Shown: positions 50,494 through 64,000 of the stretch, in pieces
How the letters are laid out: each line of letters opens with the position of its first letter
How positions within the stretch are numbered: position 1 is the stretch's first letter
Origin: Orthonyx spaldingii
Lineage: Eukaryota > Chordata > Aves > Passeriformes > Orthonychidae
Assembly: GCA_013397795.1 (NCBI GenBank)
Contig: VZTJ01003817.1
Span: forward strand, 992,001 to 1,056,000
DNA length: 64,000 nucleotides
Reading direction: 5' to 3'
Made by a program: the position numbers and the translations under genes
Notes under the pieces: model-generated
The model's database searches: none
What the model was told of the DNA's origin: nothing
The model's input: the letters and a program-made list of their open reading frames with translations, nothing else

Positions 50494-50555
50494 AAAAAAG
50501 AAGAAAAAGGAAAAAAGAAAAAAGAAACACTGAGGTGGAAGAAGAAGAAGAAAAA
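50494..50555. repeat. Polypurine tract
   Basis: AAAAAAGAAGAAAAAGGAAA-type sequence followed, after a short break (CACTGAGGT), by a GAA-repeat stretch. Such tracts can form triplex (H-) DNA. Confidence 0.75.
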
Positions 50556-51039
50556 AGATTGGGCTGTATCTGATAAGCAATTTTCTTTTCTGTCAGCTTT
50601 ACAGATTACAAGCAGAGTTTTGTATTATAGCTAAGAGTAAAATGACTTGGTGACCCCATTTATTTGGATAATTCTTGAGGTTGATGTGACTCAAATTCGT
50701 GGAACTAATTTGTTTGGATAACTGCTTTACAAAGGTTCTGAAGAGTCCAGACATTTTCACCGTGGGAAAAAAAGATGCACAATACATTTTATACAAATTT
50801 TAAAAATAATATCCTGCAGTCATCCTGTCATATTGCAAATTGTACTTCTAAAGTCAACAGCAGATAAACTAAAGTATTTGAAAGTAGCTGTGTTTGTACA
50901 ACACTGGAAGGTATCAAGGGAAATGGAAACAACCTCTGCTTCAACTATTTTGCAAGAAATGAGGTAGCAAAGAAAAAGATCTGTTATCTGCAGTGCTACA
51001 GACTCCACACAATTTTTAAGGTATGCAAAATTTTACATA

Positions 51040-51075
51040 ATGATGATATATGATATGATATGATAGATATGATAA
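51040..51075. repeat. GATAT-type simple repeat
   Basis: An imperfect array of TGATA/GATAT units. A similar short array occurs at about 4849-4878, next to the CR1 copy. Confidence 0.8.
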
Positions 51076-52039
51076 ATAAGCTACTTTTCAAGTAACTACT
51101 TAACTGTCGTTTCCCGTCTACACTGATTGAGGCTCAGGCAGAAGAAATGTAGGATCCATGAGAAGTTTGAGCACTGTTTCTAGCAGTCTAACATAGTTTG
51201 ACTGGAGAAAGAAGAAAAAAGGAGGTAAGGGAAGAGCCAAATATTGTATTTGAGATGCACATCACTCTCTCCCACTATAGCTATAATTTTAGCTTACAAT
51301 TAGGTTTTAAAACTTACCTCTAATGTACTTTGGCTTTACTCCACTGTGACCTGCCAAACTATTTTCCAAAACTGGTTTAACTAGAGCTTTTTCAAACACT
51401 GCTGCCAAGACATTTAAGCTCCAGAACAGGAGGAAGAGTCAGCATTTATTTCTTTTAAAAAGTAAAAGAAAATACTTAATTCTTTATCCTCCATCCAGAA
51501 ATTCAAATTTATGCATAACCAAAAAGACTGAAATCCCTTCAAAATTAGGGCTTTGTTATAAAAGCACTTGAACTTACTACAGACTGTAGCCACATGGCAC
51601 AATTCTCTCTATAAATATACTTTGAGCCCCAGTTAGTGAAACAAAAAACTTTTCAACTGTGCTAAGACAAAAAATATCTCTGCAATTATTCACACTGCAG
51701 TAATACTCAGCTAAGAATCAAAGCCTTAGAGCTTAATCTAAGAAAGATCAATAGTATGAGAAAAGTGGAGTTAAACAGTGAAATGTGTGTGTGTTGTGGG
51801 TTCATCTGTCTTCCTACAGATGCACAAAGAATATGCTTGACTATCAAAATACCAAGAAGCTCCAGTGTAGCTATTGCTGGTCAAATAAGACCAAACAAGC
51901 ATAGAAACAGTCGGTACAGTTCATCTGCCAAACACAGTCAGATTTCTTTTAGGTGCTTTTAGATTATTCAGATTCAACATTTTCCATTACACAGCAAATA
52001 CAACATTTTCAAGCACTGTCTTTACACTTTCCTCTTTTT

Positions 52040-52342
52040 GGCAAAGCTTCGTGGAGATGGATACTCCCTTACTACATGGAGTCACATGGCAAAGGCAAGG
52101 GGCACAAGTTGTTCCTGGGGAGATTTCAATTAGCTACAGGAGGAAAACTTTTCACAAGAACATTCAGCCATTGGAATGACTTCCCCTGGGAAGTGGTGGA
52201 TTTCCCAGTGTTGGATATCATTAGGACTCAGCTGGATGGGATGCTGGGCCATCTTGTTTAGACTGTGCTTTTGCCTAGAAAGGTTGGACCAGATGATCCT
52301 TGAGGTCACTTCCAAACCCAATCCAAATTCTGTGATTCTATG
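52040..52342 (+). mobile_element. CR1 LINE, 5'-truncated copy
   Basis: It ends in the canonical avian CR1 tail (GGTTGGACCAGATGATCCTT, GAGGTCACTTCCAAACCCAA, ATTCTGTGATTCTATG). Upstream it holds the coding remnant equivalent to FTRTFSHWNDFPWEVVDFPV and then TQLDGMLGHLV, typical of the ORF2 C terminus. Plus orientation, about 300 bp. Confidence 0.88.
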
Positions 52343-55300
52343 TTTCCATCAACGGAAGATCCATAGTCAGTCTGGAATAAGAAATTCCTTTCTTTGGGTA
52401 CTAAATTTCATGAGAACACATGCACACACCAATGACACTCCAACCAAAAACTTTTATTTGATTTAGACTTCATGTTGTCATACTTAGTTCAATTTTCATG
52501 GAATACTGTCAAGGTACATAGAGATGGGTGATAAATGTGCTGGAAAATAACTCTTTTTCTGACCATTACCACTAACAAAGAGTGAATGAATGCATCAGTC
52601 TCAAAGCTTGGAGAGTAAATGTGGGACTAGCTGCTGAACTGTCACCAAAACAAGATTTGAATTGGAATCAGAAAGAATGGCAGTCATGTACAACAACAGA
52701 AACCCCACAGTGCAACAGTCTGACTGCAGCATCTACAGGCAGAGCCAAGTTACCCTTGATATGTTTACACTGGCATTTTTGCTCAGGTCAGATGCATATT
52801 CTCAAATATATTTTCCCTGTCATCCAGACAATTCATCGTGCTTTGGTTCACTCCATGGAGCAATACGGAGACATCCTTTTGTATGAAAGGAGATTTCAAT
52901 ATGTATTCCAGAACAGCACCTAGTACACTCCAAGTGGTAATGAAAATTCAGTCTGTGGGACCAGAAAAAACTAACCTGAAGTCCTCCCAATTCTCCCACA
53001 CATAGCAAAACATAAGTGGTGTGGTCAGTGAATCCACAGCATCAGAAGTTTTCCTCTACAGCTTCATTCCTGCAGAGCTGCACCAGTTGCTGAAGTAGAC
53101 ACTGCCACTGCACATAGATAATACTGAATGCTCAGGTGCAAAAGTTGCAGGCTGGTCTGCAACTCACCTGAATACAAAGGTGTTTATCAGACAGCTAAGC
53201 TCTGTGTTGCCATTGCTTCATCAGCAGCTATAGCATAGTTGGAACTAAAACCTCAAGCATTGCCACCAAAATAAGTGGTGTACCCTAACTGGATGCTCGC
53301 TCCTGAATTCTTCCCTTGGGCCGACATAAACATTTCTGTGGCTGCAAAAAGTGAATTAAATTGGGGAATGGAGCCACAGTAACACTGGGTAAGTACTAAG
53401 TAAACACTGAACCAGATCAATTTCCTGATACAATTTACAACAGAGCTGCACAAGTTGTTGTACCAGCACTAATGCAGGGTACATATGGAGAAGGATTAAC
53501 TACTGTAGGCAAGACTTAAAATATTTAAACTCTTTGTGGTGCAACCATAACTCTGAGTAAGGACAAGATTATTCTCAAGGAAGGTCAAAAAATCTGAATG
53601 GCAAGATTAAAGTCTAGAATGTTACACTGCAGCAGTGTTGATGCTGAAATATTCATAACAACATGTAAAATCTGATCCCATCACTGGTAGAAACATGGTA
53701 GAAACAAAATCCATTTTAAGTAAACTTGGACAAGTCAGTTGTTCAGTACACAGTATTACTGGTACCCCTTAAGGAAATAGAGACATTCAGAGAATAAAGG
53801 TTACAAAAGTTACTTTAAGTCTTATTCCATTCCAGATTCTGTGAAATGAATACTGACACCACACCCTGCACCCTGATGTGGCATTTACTGAGGGGAGGGC
53901 CAAATGAACCTCTGACTCCAAGTTACTTGATCTGAAATATGAAAAGCATATTAAGGATCCTACAGAAATAATACAGACACTATTAGTTCTGTTTTATTTA
54001 TAAGAAAACACAGCCTAAGTTCTAATTCAGTATGCCTTATTTTCAGTATGCACACTCTTATTTCAGTGCAAAGTGTAGGAAAAAGTAGCTAAGAAAGACA
54101 AGTACAGCAACTTACAGAGGCTGCATTTGTATAGGAGGGGTTTATTTACTTTCTTATTTCAGTATTCCATTTCCACAGTTTCTGGAGAAGACCACTATGA
54201 AAGCTCATCCCCACCACATGCTGAGATGGTCTTAATACATGAACTTGGAATTCAAGTAGGAAGTACTGCTAAATTCTAGGGCTCATAAATCTAAATCCAT
54301 ACAAAGTAGACTTCTTCCCCTTCCCTTCAGTTATAAATTTCTTATTGGTAAGTGTCCACCTGATTCACAGGGCTTAGTATATGCCTTTTTAGTACACAGG
54401 ATATGCCTCAGTATAACAAAAGGGTGCGGCAGGCACACAGGCAGTACCTTCTTCCCACCACCCAAAAGCAAGCTGGTACACTGTACAAGCCTGAAGACAC
54501 AGACAGCTGCTCCTTACTGTGCTGCCTGCTGTGGGACCATATTCTGAAACATCAGTTTGAACATATGGTACATACTGTTTCACATTTTGCAACCTTGAGT
54601 GGGATTTTAACCCTATAGTTTCTCTCTTCTTGGTCTGAAGCATATCCCACTTCTCCATTTCTTGAAGTCTATTACAATACCAAGCTTCACCTTTTCAGGC
54701 AAGAAAACATGTTTCTTGTAATGGTTCCTACCTCAGAGTCTGTTCTCAGAACCTTATCTCTCTCTTCTGCCCAGTAATTTACCCAATTTATCAGCAATAT
54801 TGAACCAAGCCAAATACATTTCAGCTGAACTGTAACAGTCACAAAAAATGCTAATGTCAAGGACTGCAGTATTTCTGATGAAGCAATCCAAACTTTCCCT
54901 TCCTGGGCCTCCAGAGCAGAAATCCATGGTAAAATATTCAGTCCTATGCAAGTTCCCTTTCTGACCCGGTTTCATATCCAGGGAAACAACCTACCCAATT
55001 CACAGATTTATATCCCAGGTTAGTTCTGTGGAGACTTATTTGTTGTGTTTCCTGAAACCCTGCTTTCAGGTTTGCTAAGAGAAATGCAAAAGTTCTCCAC
55101 ACTCAAGCCAGCAGCCACGCTAGTTGTTCATGAGAACACCACAGAAGTAGTATTGTGAATAAAGTTGCTTTATACCACTGTTTCAGATCTTCCTTCAGCC
55201 TTTGGATGGGTTTTCAAGGGGGTGTTTCTTCGCAAAAAAGATTCAACATATAGCACTTGGAAGTGTGTCTCCAACTGCTCCAACTTTCCCTTTCAACTCA

Positions 55301-58300
55301 GTTGATGTTTTCAAGGATTTGTAATCGCCTCCAGTGAGGTGATGAAATTCAAAGTCACATATGTCACATGCCCTGCTGTGTGTTTCCAGAGTCCTGTTTC
55401 CCTGAACATAGAAGGAATCAGACTAACAGGAGAACTTCTTTGCTTACAGTTCCAGGTTTCTTCGAGCCACCCCAAGCTGTCCCTCCAGGGAACACTATGA
55501 GCAACATTCACATCATTCTGTTTTTCTGCTACCTTTCTGCCATTTCCAAACAGCTGCAATTAAGCCAACTCACTGTCTAACTGTGTGCTATCAGCAATGC
55601 CTGCTATCAAATCCTTAGAAAGTATATGGAACACTGAAACCCACACTTCTATTAGCTAGGTTTCAGCCTAGCTAAAATAGTGTATTTTACTATTCTTCTG
55701 TGTAGATTAAAGGAAGATACTTATCACACTCACCATCCTGTACAGGAGTAATTTGTACCAATCATCACACAGCTGTTTGGACAAATATGCTGTAATATCG
55801 CCTGTTTTCATGAAAAAAGCTCAAGAAAATAATTTTGAAGAAAAAATTTTTACAATAAATTCTAATAGCTTATAATAGTCTACTAATAAATGCAAATGAG
55901 AGTGGAGATAGTGTTTGGGATGGGGAGGGAAGAAGAAAGATATTTGCCACTTTGATAATTTCACTGGTTCCTATGGAAATATTCTCTATTTACAATGCCA
56001 GAGACCAGAATCAGGTCAAATATGCATTAGAGGAGCTATGGTTATAGTAAAGATGCAACAGATTAAAAGTAGGAACTAACCAAAATCCTTCATTCAGAAC
56101 CGTTTCACATACAAGTCGTTTACCAAGCCAGTCTAAAAGAGCATCGCTAAAAATGCACTTGTTAAGTGGTATCTTCTTGTTTGAAAAGTTATTTGTTTCT
56201 TTAGCTCCCGTCCAAAGGAATGAAACTATGGAACTGAACTCTACAGGACTTCCTTTGTTGCAGGAAAAGAATGATTCTAAATGCCAAAACTTACTTCAAA
56301 AGTTTGAGGGATACCACAGTCATGGTCAAAACTTTTCAACTAATGCTTTCTTCAGTGACAAAGATGGTCTAAAAGGAAGGGAAGACAAAAATCAGAGGGC
56401 ATAAGAGAAATGAGGGTATATTTTACATCTATGCGGCGCATATGACACAGTTTCTTCCAATGGCGGTACAATTGAAGCAGTGCACACTACTTAGTGTGTT
56501 CTCTCCTCTGTGTCCGTCCTTAGTTGTGGCTGCACAGCCATGTGTGTGGCCATTCCAACTGGAACAGGGAACTGATCCTCAGTCAAAAGTATCCCAAAAA
56601 AAAAAGATTAATGTTTCCTAATCCAGTTCACTGCACAGAACCACAAACAGCTGTGCAGGCACAGAGGGATGGTTACAGGAGCAGGAACAAGAGATAGCAG
56701 CCTGGAGCACAACATAAAAGTTTTTTACACTGGCACAGCTTCAGTAAGAGATGTACAAATTGTACCTATGAGCCCATCCAGGCCTGGAAAACTACTGGTA
56801 TCACAGAGAATAGTGGATACATCTTAATTAATTTCAGTGAAAGAGTGTAAACATTCACTTTACATAATCAGAAAGATGACTTAGTTTATTGTGTGAATAA
56901 AAATGCAACATAAACAGTATTTTACTGCAAATTCTGCTCATTTTGCATCTGGTTCATTGAACTAAGTGCAACCCATCTGTTACCATATAGGACAGAAAAA
57001 CTGTCAAATAGGAAAAAACCCCCTCTTATTTAATACAAATCTAAAATTATTTGCTTAGACAACAAAGTGGAGTGGAGTAGATAGGCAATTAAACACCCCA
57101 GAAGGCTTTCCAGAGTACTGTAAAATTGCAGGAAGGTTTATAAATGTTTATAATTGGGACAATTAGAAATACAAAATTGGGTTATTAAGTCTGATATTGA
57201 AACTAATTGCTTCAGAATAAGACACATGCATGAATTAAAAAATAAATTGAAACGGTCTAATAAACTATTTCTAATAGCTGGACATTGCATGGCAGACTGC
57301 AAAACATTCTGCACCAGACACTCAGAAGCACTGTTCCACTAAGGAATAAATGCTTAGACAATTAGAACAGATTTCCTTCACTTAGAGAAAGTACATTACA
57401 GGGCTGGTTTTTCCCTCTCAGTTTCTTCTCTCTCTACCAAGCAAAATCCACACAATGAATCCCTCATTGCTCTAAGACATGCATTCTACCAGAACGCCAT
57501 AGCAAATGATAAATTGCCACCAGATGGTATTTTTTAGTCTCAGGCTCTACCATGATGATGAAAGTTGCATTTTCATGGGACAAATGGGATTTCTCCAAAT
57601 GATACATGAACATCTACTTTTTAATTCCTGAAAACTTATTGTAATGGCCTTAAAAATCTAAAGGAGTCTCAGCAATAGCTGGTTGACATAATTCCCAGAA
57701 AAAGATTATACTGTTTCAGAGGTTGGGTATTCAAAAGAGAGCAGGAAAAATTAAGTAGACGTGGAGAAATGAACAAAAAGCAAGACTGGTAGAAAAATCA
57801 TATATTAATATCATATTGTAATTGGCAAACCTACAATAAAAATAAGCTGTAAAATCCAAATGTATGATTTTTGGGAGTATGTGTGTTTGAGGAGGGCAGT
57901 GGAAGATCACAGATTAATCTGCGTGATGATCTTGGCCTAGAGCATCCATGAACTCAAGTTCTGGTGTGACTGTCATGTACTTCAGTAAAATAAAATAATT
58001 ATTGTTGCTAATTAGGCAAGCAATTTTTAATTCTGTATTGGCTTTAAATCATAAAATATACTTAATAAAGAAAGAAACAGAGAACACATCAATTGTGAAG
58101 TCACAACACTTTCCATATAAAACATACTTATGAACAAGTCATTCCTGAAGAAGTATGTATTTAAGTAATTTTGCTGTCCAAAGAATGCAGTTATATAATT
58201 TTGGTGTCCGTTGTGGGATTGTTCTAACCTATTAGTTTTATTGTCAAGGAAATTTCTGATAGCACGTCAGCAAGAGTAAAACCAAAGACCACAAAGTAAG

Positions 58301-61300
58301 GTCTTCTTCCTACTGTTCTGAAAATATGTAGCAAGCCAGCGCTGAATGTTTTACTTATAATACATTTAATTTTCCTGCAATTTTCCACAGACCTGATATG
58401 GTTGATAACCTAAGTTCTATGCAGCACAAGAATTTATGCAAAATGTGACTGAAAACCTAAAGCTCTCAGATGATCTGGATCTACCACATTGTAAACAAAC
58501 CTGTTCAAACTCTCAGGAGCAAACACCATGTGAATCACCATTGCTTCTCCATGCAGCATCTCATCTTCAGCTACAAACTACCACAGAGAACTTCATAGTA
58601 TTCTTTTTTCTCATGTAAGTGGCATAATACAAGTTTGCCACTGCTCCACCTCCATACACTCCAAGAGGTCTTTCAAATATGCTGTTCTCTTTCATTATTT
58701 TCCTAGATGTTGTGTTGCACCAACCATACATTTCCCAGAGCAGAAAACCTTGAAGTTATTCTATACAAACTGATGTAAGCATGAAGTATAACAGTCTCCA
58801 CTGCACTGAAGAAGAAGTTGAGAAACAGCAAAAACAGCATTCTGAGAATATGAGGAACAGCAACTCACCTTTGAGGCTTCCTTGGGAAATATTTTAAGCT
58901 TTTTTCATAGTAACTATTCAGGCCAATTTGGGTTTGGGGCACTGAATAAAACTAACAGAAAGGATAAGATACATGTTAAAGGATGGCAAGGGCAGGTACA
59001 CAGGCTACTTTAAAACAATTAAAACCTCAAAGCAGGTCTATTACATACAATAGGAAGTCTCCCCATAGAGTTTTAACACTAATTTCTATTTCTCTGGACT
59101 TCTCCATCTGACAGTGAATACTATAATTGCAAATTTCATAGTATTTCTAACCAAACACCATGTACTTCTCAATAATTCATATATTTGAATTTTTAATATT
59201 GAATCTTTTTATGATCTAGTTTGAGATAAGTGCAATTTTTCTCTTACTAGTTTGCCAGCACAGTAATTTACCTAGTGCATACTTATACCTTGTTGAAAAA
59301 CATTTTTTTTTAAAAACCCCAAATTCATAGATGTAGGAGGCACCTTCTACAAATAGGCCTGAAGAAAGTCTCCAGCTCAGGACTTCCCTCTTCACTCAGG
59401 ATGAGATCTTGTTATGCCTGTAGAACAGCCCCTCTTTATCAGAAAGTGCCCAGGGCCCCTCCTTGAGTCTTTGTAAAGAAAAAGGCACAGGTTGATAAGC
59501 AGTCCATAGAGATAAGGCATCAAGATTTTCTAAAAACATATTGCTGAGGAAAAACAACAACCACAGAACATATAAATTACTATGTACATATTATTGCACA
59601 TAACAAACCTGATGTTTCATGATACTTCTTCAGTACTACCCTAAAAAGTTCTCCCTCTCTTCAAATCTTTTCAGCCAAGAACAGAGCAACTAAATTCTGA
59701 AACTGATTGTACTCACTCACCACTACTTTAAACCTTAAAGTTAGACTGTCATTACAAGGATCAAAATACTGCCTAGTCATCTAAACTACTGCTGCCAAGA
59801 AGCACACTGAAGTACTGTGCCTTTGAAAAGAATCATACATGCATGCTAATTCTATATATCCACAAGACTTTCATCTAATTCACAGTGCTGAAAGTATTTC
59901 ATGGCAAGTCACATCCCATTGTTTTCTCTCAACTGCATGATAGTCCAAAAACATTCAAGGGCAAAATAAAATCAATATTATGCCAAATAATTCATAAGCA
60001 GTGTATTCAGAGGAATTAATTTAGGTCCTCACAGGAGTAATCAGGTATCTTCATGATATCTGCTACAACTTCCTTAAATAATATGGAGATGTTTCACAGT
60101 CTAAGGAAACTGAAAAAAGGGCAATAAGAATCCCTTACAAATTCCATTTCAATTATTATTTATTCCATAACTACAATGTGCATGGCACTGCACAAACAAA
60201 ATAAAATAAGCACAATCGCTTTCCCATGTTGTCAAGCAGCTTGCAATCCAACTCCAGACAAAGAACTAACTAACCTCAAAAAAAAATGTGCAAGGAGCAG
60301 AGATCAGCTACATGAATTCACAGAGATACAGAACACCTTATCCACATCAATTACTGCTATTACAGTAAAGGAAATGAAGATTAGATTGCACTGATCCAAC
60401 TCCCTCCCTCCCCCTAAAAAAGTCACCTAAAGCATAATGTTCTTTAAAGCAAAAATAAATGCATCCCATACGTTTGTTTCTCAAAGAAAAATATTCTGGA
60501 AAGCAAAAAGCACAGGTGAAGTGAATTTGTATATTAAATACAGATGATGGAAGAAAAATCTGTCAAAATCACTTGGTACAGTTTGTCTTTTCCTTCAGTC
60601 CAATCTCAACTGACAAATGTTTCCTAGTCAAGCTCCCTGCAGAAGTTTGTTTATTTGCATTTTGTCAGTTGACACCTTTCTATGTTTTGTTACCTTGCTA
60701 CAACAGATAAATTCACCAAAATTGCAATAATCAGTAAATTGGATTAATGTAATCATCCCTTTCTAGTAGTACATCTGACAAAGTAGTTTTCAGAAACGAG
60801 GTCATTTAGTGAGAACAACGATGCAAGGAAACTCTCAAAACTGATGTTATCAGCACAAAGAGGCAAAACTACCCTGCTACTAGTGATAGAGGGAACTACA
60901 GCATAACACTGAATCACCAACACTGACTCTGCCTGTTTTGATTACTTACCAGAAACAGCAGATGTTGTGTGCACTCCAGTACATTTCTGATGAGTTGTCA
61001 CAGGGAACTAAGGGCACCAAAACCCACCTTTCTCTAGCAACTGCATGGAGGTCTTTTGGGTCACCTACATTAACCAATGGGTGTGATAGCAAAAGGTAAT
61101 TGCAAAAGTGAAAGGAAAGAACTAGAACCAGTGAAGAAGCATGATGATAATGTGACAGTTTATATATGATTGTTTCCCCCATTTTTTTCCTGTGGCTGAT
61201 TTACTTCTATTTGTCAGACACACACAGCCATTCAGACACTAGTGAGAGACTATACTCTTCCAAAGTAAGTGCTGTGGAAGTCATCCTATGGCCTGGATTT

Positions 61301-62790
61301 TAATGTAAATTAGTTTTAGATAATGTTTCTAGAAGCCATATCCCAAACCAGAGTAGATAGCTGTCATCAGAGTTGTGGTGTTACCATTCCATACCATTCA
61401 AAAATTCACTGGTGTCTGGGCAACATTTTGAGAGGCTCCATCGGTCTTAGAGATTCTATTAACTTTATGATATGTGAATGGAGATATACTTTATTTGTGA
61501 GGACCTCTGTTATTAAGTTTAACCATAAAATGTTCTACTCCAGTTTCTCGCTTCATTATTCATAACAGATGTTGGGGGGCTGCTTACATATATTCACAAC
61601 CATCACACATATGCTCGGGAGTCTATGCAGTCTAGGACAGAATCTTTACAGCCACAGTGAAGATAGATATGACAATTGTCCATGTATGCTATTCCTGTAG
61701 CACCTCTCCACTAGTTACACTCAATAAACACAGGCTCAACACCAACCATTAAACTATCAATTTTTTAGACTTTCACAACCTGCCCACCCTCATTTCTACA
61801 CGGGGTTCAGTTCATGGTCAAGCGAGAAAGAGGGATATTCATGCATGTAACTGCTGTAGATCATATATTGGCATTAAGAGACCTGCAACAATCATCTTGC
61901 AAACAGAATGCTTTATTTAAGGTAATTTCTTCTCCAGCTGTGTGTAGAACAAGATGTCCTGAGCTCATCCTGTGGTCAATCACAATTCCCATCAGTATCC
62001 TCCATCCATTCAGAAATCTCTCATTCCACACATATACAATCCTATTCAGGAACTCGTAAAGACAATTACAACATTCAGTGCATTTCTAAATGATCTTCCC
62101 CTTGGAGTATGTCCACTCAGATAAATAAGAATTTTGAGATCAGGCAAGATAACACTGTGGATCTTGGATGACCATCAGCAATGACTAAACTTAGGAGTCC
62201 CAGAAGCCACTTTACTAGTAACCTTTATAACTCTCACTGGAGTTGTAGTGGCAGATCACTTATACAAATGCTTTTCCCAGCAGAGAGGAGGACACATTTG
62301 TCTTTTTCTGAAAGCTCAACTGTTTGCTTCCAACAGCCCTGTCAGTTGACTTATCAATACTAAATTTCTCAGCTGCTAAATCAGTGGGCTGAAGTTCTCC
62401 CCAACTGGAGAACAAACAAAAGGATGAAGAATTGAGAAGCCTGAGGATCAGAATTGTATCATGACAGAGGGATCAAGGGCAATGTGCTAAATGGCAAAGG
62501 TATCATGAAGATGGACACTTTCAGACACATGAAAATTTACAGACACAGAAACATGACTCCAAGTATTTTTGTATACTTTTTAATAATTTCAGCAATATAA
62601 AAAAATATTTTTTAATATTTTAGTATGGAAAAAAGTTAATATGAATGCATGAAGTTCTGGTTTAAAGTCACAAATATGCATTAAAATAGCATTGCTAACT
62701 TTCTACACCTTTGGCTATATGGCATTAATAGATTCCTAATTAAAATATGCTAAGTACATTAATTTAGTAACACAATGCTCTCAGTCACAT

Positions 62791-62886
62791 GGTGTGATTT
62801 TTGGGGCCGTCCTGTGCAGGGCCAGGAGTTGGACTTTGATGATCCTTGTGGGTCCCTCCCAACTCAGGACATTCTGTGATTCCATG
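62791..62886 (+). mobile_element. CR1 3'-end fragment
   Basis: GGGCCAGGAGTTGGACTTTG, ATGATCCTTGTGGGTCCCTC, CCAACTCAGGACATTCTGTG, then ATTCCATGA: the last ~95 bp of a CR1 element in plus orientation. Confidence 0.8.
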
Positions 62887-64000
62887 AAGAATTATTTTTA
62901 TTAAGAAAGTTGAAACTTATTTTGATTTAATCTATGTATACAAAGCTAGAAAGAGGTACCTTGTCATGCATCTTATCAAGTACATTTTGACTGAGGTCAG
63001 GAACCTTGGTCAGACCATTTATACATGCACACGAGTAGCCAACATGCTGAGCTTCAGGATCAAAACTTCATTGCATTAAAACTTCACAAAGTACCAGTTT
63101 TCATCCACATCTGAAGAAACTAAGGTGCATTTTATTAACATCACTTAGACAGAAGATTACTCCATGCATGAATACTCTTCATCACAACAAAAGAGTAAAA
63201 ATGCATGCCATTCATACAAAACATCACTGCACTTTTCATAAGATATCAATATGGCTACTTATGTCTCTGTGGGGTTGTTTTATTTCTGTGCCAGTTTGTA
63301 TCAGAACCCAGGGCACTGGGGTTTAGAAGAATTGTGTGGACAGGGATAGAGTCAAATGAAATCAATTGCAGCCATGGACATCTGTTTACAGGAGCAGGGC
63401 AGGCAGGCACCCTGTCTTTTTCTGTCTGAGTATGTAGTACATTACAGATGTCAATGAAAACAAGCTTAGTTTTTGTATAGGCCTGATGCCTATTTTTACT
63501 GTTGATGTTTTAATGCCATTAGGTAATACAAACCAGAACTCAAAACATTTTCCACAGTGTGTAATCCAAATTCTAATCCAAGAACCCACTGTGTACTTGA
63601 GTCTGCACAGTGTCTACAGGAACTTTTTATAGAATGTGTTTTGTCTTTATAGCATAAACAAACTATCATCAGCTTGTTTCAATATATACAACTTCTATAT
63701 GCCATGATCCCTTGTCTTATATCCTCCATCTCTGAAACATCCGAATGCCTCACAATATATTTGTTTTGATTTGAATAGGAAAAATATAAAGAGAAAAGTT
63801 TGAAAGCTTCTAAAATAATGTTGGGTATTAATATACTTGAAACAGAGGGTGGGCTTGAAGAACATCCTTTCACGCCTTAGGCCAAACTTCAGGAAACTTG
63901 TATTGCTTTCACAGGTAAGTTGCTGGAATGATGTGTTAAGCATCAGCATAAAAATCAGCAGAAATTACATGTGCTGTCAGAACTAAAGTGGTGTGATACC

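Larger units (their letters stand above)
37995..64000. other. Upstream / intergenic region without recognisable genes
   Basis: About 26 kb of AT-rich DNA. It could be a far-upstream SLC7A2 intron (if a more distal first exon exists) or intergenic DNA towards MTMR7, the next gene in human. I saw CR1 fragments (39425-39600, 52040-52342, 62791-62886), a polypurine tract (50494-50555), a GATAT repeat (51040-51075) and several poly-A/T runs. No CpG island, RNA gene or coding exon was recognised. The many short open frames lack splice context and similarity. Confidence 0.6.

Noticed and set aside
1..64000. tRNA, rRNA, CRISPR arrays, prokaryotic operons, endogenous retrovirus genes
   Set aside because: None seen: no cloverleaf with A/B boxes, no regularly spaced repeats, no retroviral coding motifs. 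All clear coding evidence is intron-containing vertebrate sequence or CR1.

Overview
The window is nuclear DNA from a bird, possibly a songbird. The signs are 3'-truncated CR1 retrotransposon copies with the avian-style tail (ATTCTGTGATTCTATG), compact introns with GT/AG boundaries, one CpG-island promoter, frequent T/G-rich low-complexity tracts, and two vertebrate genes whose exons can be read directly. There is no prokaryotic, plasmid, phage or CRISPR content. The species cannot be fixed from the sequence alone.

Both genes lie head-to-tail on the minus strand. (1) PDGFRL (platelet-derived growth factor receptor-like, a secreted Ig-domain protein) is only partly included. Coding exon 1, with the signal peptide, lies in a CpG island at about 9.2-9.9 kb. 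Exon 2 is at 2063-2357, and the remaining exons lie beyond the left edge. (2) SLC7A2 (cationic amino acid transporter CAT-2) is complete for its coding sequence, from 32790 down to 16878. All coding exons can be joined with consistent GT/AG sites and phases to give 654 residues (CAT-2B form) or 653 residues (CAT-2A form). A 3' UTR of up to about 4.5 kb probably reaches a poly(A) signal near 12370. A candidate TATA-driven non-coding first exon lies near 37.9 kb.

The most informative feature is a pair of homologous, mutually exclusive exons, 7B (24045-24184) and 7A (23503-23639). They are interchangeable in phase and differ by one codon. Including both, or neither, would break the frame. They encode the segment that in mammals sets high (2B) or low (2A) affinity for arginine and lysine. 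In this genome the 2B-type exon has lysine where, to my recollection, mammalian CAT-2B has glutamate.

Layout: 1-9610 PDGFRL exons 1-2 and introns, with a CR1 copy; about 9.2-9.9 kb CpG island; about 9.9-12.35 kb intergenic; about 12.35-32.8 kb SLC7A2 3' UTR and coding exons; 32.8-37.9 kb probable intron 1; 38-64 kb non-coding sequence (far-upstream SLC7A2 or intergenic) with three CR1 fragments and simple repeats but no recognisable coding exon. CAT-2 imports arginine, lysine and ornithine across the plasma membrane, feeding nitric oxide and polyamine synthesis. PDGFRL is an unrelated secreted protein, and the two are neighbours only by conserved synteny (also adjacent on human 8p22). I found no evidence for a wholly new biological system; the findings are local points worth checking.
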